Shown here in pieces: positions 26,760 through 34,679 of a DNA stretch of 64,000 nucleotides. This DNA comes from Olivibacter sp036959255 (GTDB lineage Bacteria; Bacteroidota; Bacteroidia; Sphingobacteriales; Sphingobacteriaceae). The stretch lies in the NCBI RefSeq assembly GCF_036959255.1, contig NZ_JAWMTI010000005.1, positions 248,001 to 312,000 of the forward strand, given 5' to 3'. How positions within the stretch are numbered: position 1 is the first letter of the stretch; each line of letters begins with the position of its first letter. Both the position numbers and the translations under genes were made by a program. A model generated the notes under the pieces. The model was given only the letters and a program-made list of their open reading frames with translations. It ran no database searches and was not told the DNA's origin.

Positions 26760-27203
26760 ATGGTCAGTATTAGAGATGGTTTAATCCAATTGGGGTTTTG
26801 CCGAACAATGTATACAGAGAACAAGCAAAACTCCATCGAAGGTGTTTATGATGGCATTTATAATAATGTGTTTGTATCCTTAGAAGTTTTTACCAACGGG
26901 TATATCGCTCGCGTGGAAAACAATTCAGAGCACCGACTGCTTTCAGAAAGCCAAGAAGATATAAAAATATCATCTTTAAGACAGGATGCTGATTTACCTA
27001 TTTTAGAACTATCTACCGCTTCATCATTATTAGAAGCCCCCTTAAAAAAAGGAGACATTATACTCAATACTGCTGGCGAAACTCGAAGCATTCGTTCAGA
27101 AGTTCTGACAATGCATGACATTATCCATTCTCTTGAAAAATTAACAACCAATTTGCAAATCAAAGAACAATCACCCCCCGATAAGACTAACAGTCATCAC
27201 TAA
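26760..27203 (+). CDS. Hypothetical small protein, divergent from the signalling operon
   Basis: A 147-residue protein if ATG 26760 (MVSIRDGLIQ) is used, or 131 residues from ATG 26808 (MYTENKQNS). The frame is open back to 26595, but the promoter at 26712-26747 argues against that longer form. The 26808 start gives a normal leader of about 55 bases, while 26760 would be almost leaderless. The product is soluble and mildly acidic, with a beta-rich N-terminal half (GVYDGIYNNVFVSLEVF) and a polar Ser/His-rich tail. No family is recognised. It faces the operon headed at 26534 and may belong to the same regulatory unit. Confidence 0.55.
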   Translation: MVSIRDGLIQLGFCRTMYTENKQNSIEGVYDGIYNNVFVSLEVFTNGYIARVENNSEHRLLSESQEDIKISSLRQDADLPILELSTASSLLEAPLKKGDIILNTAGETRSIRSEVLTMHDIIHSLEKLTTNLQIKEQSPPDKTNSHH

Positions 27204-27322
27204 AAAACCATCAGCTACCGATACCGGTTTCACCGCACAAATTAACATTTATTATCCTACTTATATTAAGGGAAAAACCGCAAAATTAAACAGGAAAAAC
27301 CCTGTGCAATGTTAATTTAAGA

Positions 27323-27955
27323 TTACACAGATATCACATTTTGGCGTATAGCCTCCAATACTAAACCTACTCTACTCTTCACTTGAAACTTTTCGAAAAG
27401 CGCGGCACGATAACCATCGATTGTTTTGATAGAAAGGAACATTTTAGACGCGATCTGCTGATAGGTTAGGTCACTACATGCTAATTCCAAAAATTCTCTT
27501 TCTCGATCTTTTAAATCTATGGACTCCTTATTGAACATTTCTTGATAACACATGTTGGTAACATAGGTATTATAAAAACCCCGAAGCAAAATCTCTTTTA
27601 ATGCCAATTCAAGTTCATTTGGGTTCATATTCTTCAAAAGATAAGCGCAACATCCTGCCTTTATCATTCTTATTACGTTCTGGGAATCTTCCATCATGGA
27701 TAACGCTGCCATCTTAATGCTGGGATAGGTTTTTTTAATTGTTGATACAATTTCTGCCCCTTCCATCTCTGGCATATTTACATCAATCAGTAGAATGTCC
27801 GGTAAGGGGTTTTGCGTTTTTAATTTCCGTAATAAATCCGGCCCGTTGGATGCATATAATATCACCTCAAAATCGGGGAAGGTATTGACAAACATACCTA
27901 CAGTCTTTAAGAACAATTGTTGATCATCAACTATACCGATAGTTCCTTTCATCAT
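27323..27955 (-). CDS. NarL/FixJ-family response regulator
   Basis: A 210-residue regulator starting at ATG 27955, preceded by AAGGTGG at good spacing. An in-frame ATG at 28012 would add 19 residues and is less likely. The receiver has D10-D11, phospho-acceptor Asp58 (LLIDVNMPEMEG), Ser in the switch strand (AALSMME) and Lys in YLLKNMNPNEL. The C-terminal LuxR helix-turn-helix (about 150-210) shows LTYQQIASKMFLSIKTIDGY. No kinase is directly adjacent. The nearest are the hybrid kinase and DISM kinase of the island, so it could be the DNA-binding output of that system. It converges with the small gene at 26760. Confidence 0.92.
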   Translation of the reverse strand: MMKGTIGIVDDQQLFLKTVGMFVNTFPDFEVILYASNGPDLLRKLKTQNPLPDILLIDVNMPEMEGAEIVSTIKKTYPSIKMAALSMMEDSQNVIRMIKAGCCAYLLKNMNPNELELALKEILLRGFYNTYVTNMCYQEMFNKESIDLKDREREFLELACSDLTYQQIASKMFLSIKTIDGYRAALFEKFQVKSRVGLVLEAIRQNVISV

Positions 27956-28353
27956 ATGTTTACCACCTTTTAATAAAATACGTTGCTTCAATAACAAATC
28001 TCGTTCCATCATTGAAAGTTTAAAAAAACATTGATAAATACGTTCTCCAAGTACTCTTCATCTACCTTCTCATAATAAAGACATCAATAACAGGCTAAAT
28101 TAGATTTTTCTTTAAAGATATAACACAAAACATAAAATATCACTATAACTAAGGAAAATACTTTAAATATTCTCCTGTTTTTCTCAGTTTGAGCACAGCC
28201 TCAACACAATGCTCGACAGGCACTTTGTTAATTCTCATATTTTCCTGCCCATAATTTCCTATTTCCTTATACAATCCTCTTAGAAGCCCATTTTCTTAGG
28301 ATATACTTGCGAAATTTGACAAAGTAATTAAAATATTAAAAACATCTATTATT
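27956..28353. other. Intergenic region before the small lipoprotein
   Basis: About 400 AT-rich bases between two divergent genes. TATACTTG at 28302-28309 is a one-mismatch -7 box for the lipoprotein gene on the plus strand. I see no gene or RNA. Confidence 0.5.
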
Positions 28354-28878
28354 ATGTCAAAACGCATTTTACTTTTGCCATTGGTATTATTTATTTTATC
28401 ATGTGATAAAACCAAAGACCCGGGAGTGGAGATTCCTAAGACCGTTGATCAAGCGCTTATACGCACCGTTTGGAATACCGTTTCATCCAAATACGAGTAT
28501 AAAGCTAGCGATGGAACTATTGTTTATGAAACTAGTGGTGTGTATGAAGATTTCAGAAATAAAAGCATACAGTACAACTTTAGGCCAAACGAAGCCACTC
28601 CGGACGATCACCGCGTAACCAGATTGAATAAATTCACAAACGTAACCACATGGGGTAATTGGGATATTTCTCGTGAAAACAAGAAAGACTATGTAAATAT
28701 TACATGGGATTCCGGAAAGGTGGATAAATATGAGGTAACAGCCTTTACAGACAAAACGATGAGTTGGTTTATTGTTTCAACCAACAGTTCCGACCTCAAC
28801 TACACCGAAAATGGAGAAACCAAGGCTGCAGCAAGCCGAGAAGGAACAATTGAATTGCATTGTCCTTGTAGAGATTAA
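28354..28878 (+). CDS. Small lipoprotein, lipocalin-like composition
   Basis: A 174-residue lipoprotein with signal peptide MSKRILLLPLVLFILSC, where Cys17 is the lipidation site. The mature part is beta-rich (IRTVWNTVSSKYEYK, KSIQYNFRPN, KDYVNITWDS, KTMSWFIVST) and ends with a CPC pair near the C-terminus (ELHCPCRD). The pattern is compatible with a lipocalin-like or similar eight-stranded fold, but I cannot name a family. It stands alone between a regulator and the EPS locus, with its own strong terminator. Location is the periplasm or outer membrane. Confidence 0.82.
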   Translation: MSKRILLLPLVLFILSCDKTKDPGVEIPKTVDQALIRTVWNTVSSKYEYKASDGTIVYETSGVYEDFRNKSIQYNFRPNEATPDDHRVTRLNKFTNVTTWGNWDISRENKKDYVNITWDSGKVDKYEVTAFTDKTMSWFIVSTNSSDLNYTENGETKAAASREGTIELHCPCRD

Positions 28879-28905
28879 CAAAGTCCATTTATCAATCTAT
28901 TTTAC

Positions 28906-28950
28906 AGGAGCCCTTATCAACAAGATGCTGATAAGGGCTCCTTCATTTTT
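28906..28950 (+). terminator. Strong intrinsic terminator of the lipoprotein gene
   Basis: Perfect 14-bp arms AGGAGCCCTTATCA / TGATAAGGGCTCCT with a 9-base loop, followed by TCATTTTT. It lies 27 bases after the stop codon. Confidence 0.9.
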
Positions 28951-29170
28951 GTAGTAATACAATCCTCGAGACTAATCTTTTAACCTATTATTTATAGAGC
29001 TCGTTTCTTTCGTCACCCCTTATCTTTGTTTTACTTATATTTTGACAGATGATGAAATTTTGTCATATCCAGGAGATGATCTATATACGCGAAAAAATGA
29101 GAAGGTCTCGTTGCGCTTAAGTTAATTAAACAACAACGACCGACAAGAGAAACAAACAAGATCAAACAAC
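28951..29170. other. Intergenic, between two terminators
   Basis: This stretch belongs to the 351-base gap between the lipoprotein gene and the end of the EPS locus. It contains no gene that I can support and no obvious repeat. Confidence 0.55.
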
Positions 29171-29206
29171 AAAGGGTCGATTTCATAGCATTGAAATCAA
29201 CCCTTT
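29171..29206 (-). terminator. Hairpin at the end of the EPS block
   Basis: AAAGGGT-C-GATTTCA and TGAAATC-A-ACCCTTT form a long stem with one mismatch. On the minus strand it comes 23 bases after the stop of the initiating transferase gene and is followed by a T-rich stretch (TGTTGTTTG). It probably ends the minus-strand EPS transcript. Confidence 0.75.
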
Positions 29207-29229
29207 ACGTTGGAAAATAATATAATTTC

Positions 29230-30615
29230 TTAATAAGCGTTTTCTTCGCCTTTTACCATATTAATAGCCGTCTGTATAACAATTCTTACATCTAGCCATA
29301 TAGACCAATTTTCCAAATACCATACGTCATACTCTACCCGTTTGCGCATTAAGTCAGGCTCTCTTGTTTCCCCTCTAAATCCATTGACTTGGGCCCAGCC
29401 CGTGATTCCCGATTTTAGAAAATGTCTTACCATATACTGATCAATAATCTGCCGATACTGTTCAGTCATCGAAAGGATGTGCGGGCGCGGGCCTACTACA
29501 CTCATATCACCCAATAAAACATTAAAAAACTGCGGCAGCTCATCCAAACTTGTTCGTCGTATAAACCGACCAATTGGAGTTATGCGATCATCACCTTTTG
29601 TAGCCTGCTTCGTATCACTTTCATCATTAACCTTCATGCTCCTAAACTTTAAACAGTCAAAGGTTTGGTTGTTTCGCCCACTTCGCTTTTGTTTGAACAA
29701 GATCGGGCCCGGACTTTGAATCTTTATTATAATTCCAATGAGGGGGAACAACCAGCTGAGGACGAATATAATAACCAAAAGACTGAAAACGATATCAAAT
29801 ATCCTTTTCTTCACTCGATTTTCGATTTCTTCTAATGGGTCATGCCGAAGACTTATTACAGGAAATTCTTCCATGTAAGTCAATTTGAAAGGAGTGACAA
29901 ATGTTCCTGTCAGATCCGGTACAAACTTCATTCTCACACACTGCTTCTCGGCTTCTTTTAGTAACACATTAGCATTAGCCATATTCTCAGGAGTTAATGG
30001 CACATATACTTCTTGAACCCCGCTTTTTGCAGCAACCTCAATTTGTTGACAAACAACAGGCAATAACCGACCGTCTTCACTTATACTGAGTTCCTGGTGA
30101 TCATCCAGAAATCCATTGAAATCATACTGACTTCTTTTTTGTTCAAAGAACGCAGCAAGCCTTAATCCCATCTTATTCATTCCCAATACCGCTACCGGTT
30201 TACTTGCTTTGAAGTGCCTCAATAGCTTTGCTTCAAAGAAGGTTCCAAATAACCTACTAGTAAACAGACCTAATGCCAGACCTACGTACATGATCAGCAA
30301 GAATTCTCGAGCTATTGCTTTTTCTTTAAAAATAGTAATGTAACAAGCATACAATGCAAAATGGAGTAAATAGCTTCTTAATGTTGAAGAATAAATAAAA
30401 TCGATTCTTCGTACTGTTTTTTCTGTATACAGCTTACAAAGAAAAGAAGCAACAATCCATATGAGATTACTGATAATAAGTCCATCAAGGTAGATTCCGC
30501 TTAATTCTAGTTCGCTGCTTAAATAATAAAATCCTGTCAAATAAACACCGTTAACAATAAATAAGTCACTTATTGCTAAAATGAAAATCAATAAATACAA
30601 ATATCTTGTCCTCAT
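29230..30615 (-). CDS. Polyprenyl-phosphate sugar-1-phosphate transferase (WcaJ-type)
   Basis: A 461-residue membrane enzyme that starts EPS repeat-unit assembly by moving a sugar-1-phosphate onto undecaprenyl phosphate. Four N-terminal hydrophobic helices (to about residue 125), a Rossmann-like CoA-binding-type domain (about 140-245, PVAVLGMNKMGLRLAAFFE), one further helix at about 275-298 and the catalytic bacterial sugar transferase domain are present. The catalytic part shows IIKIQSPGPILFKQKR, KFRSM, RRTSLDELPQFFNVL and VGPRPH. Length matches the UndPP-glucose/galactose transferase group. It follows the FemAB-like gene by 23 bases and is last in the block. Confidence 0.95.
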   Translation of the reverse strand: MRTRYLYLLIFILAISDLFIVNGVYLTGFYYLSSELELSGIYLDGLIISNLIWIVASFLCKLYTEKTVRRIDFIYSSTLRSYLLHFALYACYITIFKEKAIAREFLLIMYVGLALGLFTSRLFGTFFEAKLLRHFKASKPVAVLGMNKMGLRLAAFFEQKRSQYDFNGFLDDHQELSISEDGRLLPVVCQQIEVAAKSGVQEVYVPLTPENMANANVLLKEAEKQCVRMKFVPDLTGTFVTPFKLTYMEEFPVISLRHDPLEEIENRVKKRIFDIVFSLLVIIFVLSWLFPLIGIIIKIQSPGPILFKQKRSGRNNQTFDCLKFRSMKVNDESDTKQATKGDDRITPIGRFIRRTSLDELPQFFNVLLGDMSVVGPRPHILSMTEQYRQIIDQYMVRHFLKSGITGWAQVNGFRGETREPDLMRKRVEYDVWYLENWSIWLDVRIVIQTAINMVKGEENAY

Positions 30616-30638
30616 GAGAGATATATTTTAACCAACAA

Positions 30639-31700
30639 TTACATGAATCTGTATAAAGGAAATAGATCAGTGTCCGGGGCGGTCTTTTCCTTCGACATCT
30701 CCTTTACAATATCGGTATAAACGGGCTCGTCCACTACATAGCGCCAAACTGTAAAATCATATAGATTTTCTGAAAAACCTTGCTTAAAATGAAAAAGTGA
30801 GTCTTCCTTACCACTAACGCCACTACCTAAATGCAAGTAGTGCATATTATGGAGCCTCCCGATCAATGTCGCTTCGTCAAAAATTAGTTTCATCGGTGAC
30901 TCTCTTAAAAACTCGTTTCGAGTACCCGCGAGGTGGAGTTGCATAATATTGCCCGTCATTCCTACCATTGCGCCCGCAATCATACGTCCCTCATAATAGG
31001 CCCCAATAAGCATTGGTGAAAAGCCTTCCGAAGCCATAAATTTCTCGAAATAGGTATGTTCAAAAAAATACTTACTATTTGCTCCGACCTTAAGCATATT
31101 TTCGAAGTAAATATCGATGAAATCATTTAATTCAGATCTGGTATCAGCTTTCTTAACTGTAAAACCTTTCTTTCTTAATTGATTCACTTTCATTCTAATC
31201 TGCCTTCTGTACTGTAATCGTTGTTGCTCAAGAGGTTGCCGCAAATCGATCGCGATGGTCTTTCCCACAACCTTTAGGTCGAAAGAAGACGTTGGGAACA
31301 ATGGTTCTTGATTAAATAGCGGATTGAGAATTGTAAACAGCGTAACTATTTTCTCCGATAGCAAATAATTACGAAACACTTCATGGAACTCGCAAATAAA
31401 TGACGTTGAAAGCAAGGAAAAATCAATATTTGAGACCGGTCCTGCATAACCATACACACATGTACAGTCATAATATCCTGTTTCAGCAATTGTTCGCCTT
31501 ACCAGAGGAATTCCAATAAAAAGGTCGTTCTTTTCGTACACGAACATAAAGACTTGACCCTGCTTATCAAGTACATGATAATCCCACGTTTGATAAAAAT
31601 CGTATGCGCATGATTTTCTTAGATAATCATTCCATAATTCTTTATCCTCAAGAGTCAACACCTTAAAAAGAGAAGAAGTTTGTAGAAATTCGACGATCAT
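30639..31700 (-). CDS. FemAB-like GNAT-fold protein of an EPS locus
   Basis: A 353-residue soluble protein with the double-GNAT arrangement of FemAB/PEP-CTERM-associated proteins. Visible segments are YDFYQTWDYHVLDK, IDLRQPLEQQRLQYRRQIR followed by a Lys/Arg-rich helix, and in the second half LIGAYYEGRMIAGAMVG, AGTRNEFLRESPMKLIFD and HYLHLGSGVSGKEDSLFHFK, with the family-typical FKxGF. These proteins usually transfer amino acids or acyl groups to a cell-wall or glycan acceptor. In this locus it may aminoacylate an EPS sugar, which is inference. A TAnnTTTG promoter lies 73 bases upstream, so it and the WcaJ-type gene may be a separate transcription unit. Confidence 0.82.
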   Translation of the reverse strand: MIVEFLQTSSLFKVLTLEDKELWNDYLRKSCAYDFYQTWDYHVLDKQGQVFMFVYEKNDLFIGIPLVRRTIAETGYYDCTCVYGYAGPVSNIDFSLLSTSFICEFHEVFRNYLLSEKIVTLFTILNPLFNQEPLFPTSSFDLKVVGKTIAIDLRQPLEQQRLQYRRQIRMKVNQLRKKGFTVKKADTRSELNDFIDIYFENMLKVGANSKYFFEHTYFEKFMASEGFSPMLIGAYYEGRMIAGAMVGMTGNIMQLHLAGTRNEFLRESPMKLIFDEATLIGRLHNMHYLHLGSGVSGKEDSLFHFKQGFSENLYDFTVWRYVVDEPVYTDIVKEMSKEKTAPDTDLFPLYRFM

Positions 31701-31772
31701 GTATATTAATTTTATTTACAACTTCACGTACGATTAAGAATGACTTACATTCTTTAATCATCATATATGAAG

Positions 31773-31808
31773 CAAATTTACCATTAAAAGCGCCATGAGG
31801 TGTTCAAA
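31773..31808 (-). promoter_or_regulatory. Promoter of the FemAB/WcaJ pair
   Basis: On the minus strand, TTTG at 31808-31805 and TAAATTTG at 31780-31773 are exact -33 and -7 boxes with a 24-base spacer. Transcription would begin near 31767, giving a leader of about 66 bases. The rest of the 373-base gap (31701-32073) holds no gene that I can see. Confidence 0.6.
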
Positions 31809-32015
31809 TCCGGAAGATGTATAAATTATGTAACCGAACTGTGAAACTAAAGAAGTATCGAGAATCTTACACAGTTTATTCATTTAGAACCGTTTTCTTT
31901 GCCAACGATGCGGCTAGGAATTCATTTTGAATAGCTTCTCAAGCTTTTCATCACACTTGCCGCTTCTGAATCGAATAGGAATACTATAAGTTATAGCTTT
32001 CGACGCTAGTTTCTT

Positions 32016-32057
32016 AACTAAGAAGGCCGACTTGAATCCCAATCGGCCCTTTTAGTT
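32016..32057 (-). terminator. Hairpin after GT4 gene
   Basis: Arms AACTAAGAAGGCCGA and TCGGCCCTTTTAGTT pair with one mismatch across a 12-base loop. It lies 16 bases after the stop of the minus-strand GT4 gene. The U-tract is weak, so termination may be partial. Confidence 0.55.
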
Positions 32058-32073
32058 GTATATATTTCCTGTG

Positions 32074-33219
32074 CTATGTAACGTGAATGGAAGGAGAATG
32101 GATTTCGCTTTTCAATTGATAATTATCGATATGGTTTTCGCTACACACCTCATTAACAAACGCTTTAAACTCTTTTTTAAATCGCTCTTTAGAAAATTTC
32201 ATAGCTGATTTTCTAATATCTACCGAACTGTACTGCCGGTGATAAAACTCCTTAATACCAGCATTAAGGCTTTTCGGACATTGCTCATCATATAATACAC
32301 CATTGCGGTCATTGATCAACTCTTCACTTGCGCCACCTTTAAAAGCAATTACCGGAACACCTGATGCTAGCGCTTCTACAATAGCAATACCAAAATCCTC
32401 TACCCCTGCAAATACAAATCCTTGAGACTTGCTCAATAAGTCTTTAATTTCTTCCTTTGTCTTATAACCTACAAATTGAATATTATCGGTAGCACGCTTC
32501 ATCAATTCTTTCCGTTCTGAACCATCACCAACGACAATCAACTTTTTGCCATTCTTTGCGAAAGCGTCTACAATGATATCAAATCGTTTGTAAGGCTCTA
32601 AGCGTCCGACCGTTATAAAGTAATCTTCTTTAATTTCAGAGATATAAAAATCTTCCACTTCGACCGGAGGATAAATGACCGTACTTTCTCTTCCATACTT
32701 TTCCTTTACCCAATTCTTAACAAAATATGAATTAGAAATGAGGTAATTGGGGTTATTCCCTCCTCGCCTATCAAATTTTTGCAATAACGGTCGTATAAAC
32801 GATAGAAGTTTCAGAGGGCCCCGAAAGTATTTATCTGCTTCTTCCCAAACATATTTAAAATTTCGTGCCTGTAGATAGCAAATATGCACTTCATTTCCTA
32901 CTCTATATGATTTAGAGAGTGCCCACGAAGAGCTGATAACCAAATCGACTTTATTACGTTTTGTTTGCTCGTTAAATTGATTTACAACTACAGGAAACAG
33001 GGGCATCAAATACCTAAAATAGGATCGAAACTTTGCCATTAAAATAGATTGCTCGACATTTACATGTCGGTTTGCAAAAACGCGCTTAAGATCGTCATCT
33101 GCCATTTTATTTACATATGCATAGTAATAATCGAAGCGCATCACTTCGGAAATTGCCGTAACTACGCGTTCGGCACCACCATACTTATCCAGCCAGTCAT
33201 GTATTAAAGCCTGTTTCAT
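32074..33219 (-). CDS. Glycosyltransferase family 4
   Basis: A 381-residue retaining GT-B glycosyltransferase starting at ATG 33219 (MKQALIHDWLDKYGGAERV); a TTG 33 bases upstream is rejected. The N-terminal domain has the YGGAERV acceptor-side loop. The C-terminal donor domain shows ITVGRLEPYKRFDIIVDAF and GVEDFGIAIVEALASGVPV, the E-x7-E motif that contacts the nucleotide sugar. The opening resembles WbaZ-type mannosyltransferases, but the sugar cannot be fixed. It acts on the cytoplasmic face during repeat-unit assembly. Divergent from the glycosidase gene at 33624, with own hairpin downstream. Confidence 0.93.
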   Translation of the reverse strand: MKQALIHDWLDKYGGAERVVTAISEVMRFDYYYAYVNKMADDDLKRVFANRHVNVEQSILMAKFRSYFRYLMPLFPVVVNQFNEQTKRNKVDLVISSSWALSKSYRVGNEVHICYLQARNFKYVWEEADKYFRGPLKLLSFIRPLLQKFDRRGGNNPNYLISNSYFVKNWVKEKYGRESTVIYPPVEVEDFYISEIKEDYFITVGRLEPYKRFDIIVDAFAKNGKKLIVVGDGSERKELMKRATDNIQFVGYKTKEEIKDLLSKSQGFVFAGVEDFGIAIVEALASGVPVIAFKGGASEELINDRNGVLYDEQCPKSLNAGIKEFYHRQYSSVDIRKSAMKFSKERFKKEFKAFVNEVCSENHIDNYQLKSEIHSPSIHVT

Positions 33220-33409
33220 ACTATTTTTATTTAAATGAAAAAAGAAGTTCAACCCCGTCTTAGCGGGTCAATCGATTTTGGGGTAAGATTTTTTATTTGC
33301 GGGTATTGCGCCCGAAATATGGTAGTACAAACCTTATTATTTTCAAGAATTTTAATCCAGGAATAGTACACTAAGGGGGGAAAATTCCCTTACATAATTT
33401 TTACGGAAG

Positions 33410-33440
33410 TTTCACACTTATAAAAAAAATTTTACCTTTG
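33410..33440 (+). promoter_or_regulatory. Near-consensus promoter of the glycosidase gene with long leader
   Basis: TTTC at 33410-33413 and TACCTTTG at 33433-33440, spaced by 19 bases, match the Bacteroidota promoter. The start would be near 33447, leaving an untranslated leader of about 175 bases. The rest of the 404-base gap (33220-33623) shows no gene. Confidence 0.65.
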
Positions 33441-33623
33441 CGTGTCAGATCTACACGAACAATACAATTTCCTTGGTATTCTACCGTTATTTTAGACAGT
33501 GATCGACGTTATTTTTTTAATCCAACCGTAACGAATAACGTTCACTTTAGGCGGAATTAACAATCAACCGTTGTCATTCTTTTGCCTTGAGTTTTCGTTA
33601 TTATTACACAACTCAACACTTAA

Positions 33624-34664
33624 ATGAAAAAAAATTTCTTTTTAGTTTTCATCACGACAGGTGCGTTTATTACCTTATTGTCCTGTTCAAAACAAGAGCT
33701 ACCCGAAGAAACAACTCAAGAAGGGCCTAACACAACAATGGCCACATCCACTACCAGCTCTTCCACCTTTAATTTAGGAGTAAACGGCCATCCCTTAGGC
33801 CCCGAATCCTATACTAGTGTTCCTGCCAAAGAACAGATAGCTTTACTCAAAAAACTTGGTATGAAGAGTTATCGTTTCGATGTAACGACTACACTCAGTA
33901 ATGGTAAAATGCATGCTGAAAATTATTTCACTCCTTTAAAATATGCTGCGGCCGAAGCCGGTATAGTCTTAGTTCCTATGCTGTATGCGCGAGGCCTCGA
34001 CTTTAACATGAAAATGTCGGAAGCCTACAATCAAGGGCGTTGGGTAGCTGAATTATTTGCCCAACGGTATAAAAATGACTTTCACTATTACAATATTGGT
34101 AATGAGCTTGAAAACCTCTTTATTTTGCCCTTAAAGTCGGGTACGTCCAGCTCACATTATGACCTAAAAAAATTCAACATAGCATTACATTATCTCTGGG
34201 GCATGAACGATGGCATAAAAGCGAAAGATCCAACTGCAAAAACAATCATAAACGCCTGTTGGTTACACACTGCTTATATAAAGATGTTAGAAAATAAGGG
34301 GTTAAAATTTGACATCATTGGATGGCAGTGGTACGATTATATGGAACGTTCGGCGAAATCAAGCTATGGTATCAACGATATTAGCACTTATTTGACATCA
34401 CGTTTCTCTAAACCGATATGGTTTACTGAAGTTGGTTATAAGAATAATAACAATTCAACAAAAGAGTCGGATAGGAAAGCTTTTTTTGATTCATTCATGG
34501 CCAAAGTCGCGAAAAATCCACGGGTTAAAGGTGCCTTTATTTATGAGCTTTTTGATGAACCTGAAAAAAATCACGTTCATGAATCTTATTACGGTATTAT
34601 CAAGTGGTATACCCCGTATACCCAGTATAAACCTACAGCTTATGCTTCAGCCATTTTACAATAA
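33624..34664 (+). CDS. Lipoprotein TIM-barrel glycosidase (clan GH-A-like), copy 1
   Basis: A 346-residue lipoprotein with lipobox ITLLSC (Cys21), a Ser/Thr-rich linker, and a TIM-barrel glycosidase fold. It opens NLGVNGHPLG, has YYNIGNELEN with Asn160-Glu161 as acid/base, and PIWFTEVGYK with Glu269 as nucleophile, the clan GH-A pattern. It resembles the second glycosidase at 37642-38649, which shares GVNGHPL and the same Glu layout. PslG-type enzymes play a comparable role in other EPS loci by trimming the polymer. It is transcribed against the surrounding EPS genes from its own promoter and ends in a terminator that lies inside the neighbouring GT4 gene. Substrate is probably the EPS itself. 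Confidence 0.85.
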   Translation: MKKNFFLVFITTGAFITLLSCSKQELPEETTQEGPNTTMATSTTSSSTFNLGVNGHPLGPESYTSVPAKEQIALLKKLGMKSYRFDVTTTLSNGKMHAENYFTPLKYAAAEAGIVLVPMLYARGLDFNMKMSEAYNQGRWVAELFAQRYKNDFHYYNIGNELENLFILPLKSGTSSSHYDLKKFNIALHYLWGMNDGIKAKDPTAKTIINACWLHTAYIKMLENKGLKFDIIGWQWYDYMERSAKSSYGINDISTYLTSRFSKPIWFTEVGYKNNNNSTKESDRKAFFDSFMAKVAKNPRVKGAFIYELFDEPEKNHVHESYYGIIKWYTPYTQYKPTAYASAILQ

Positions 34665-34679
34665 GTAACTGTACGTCGA

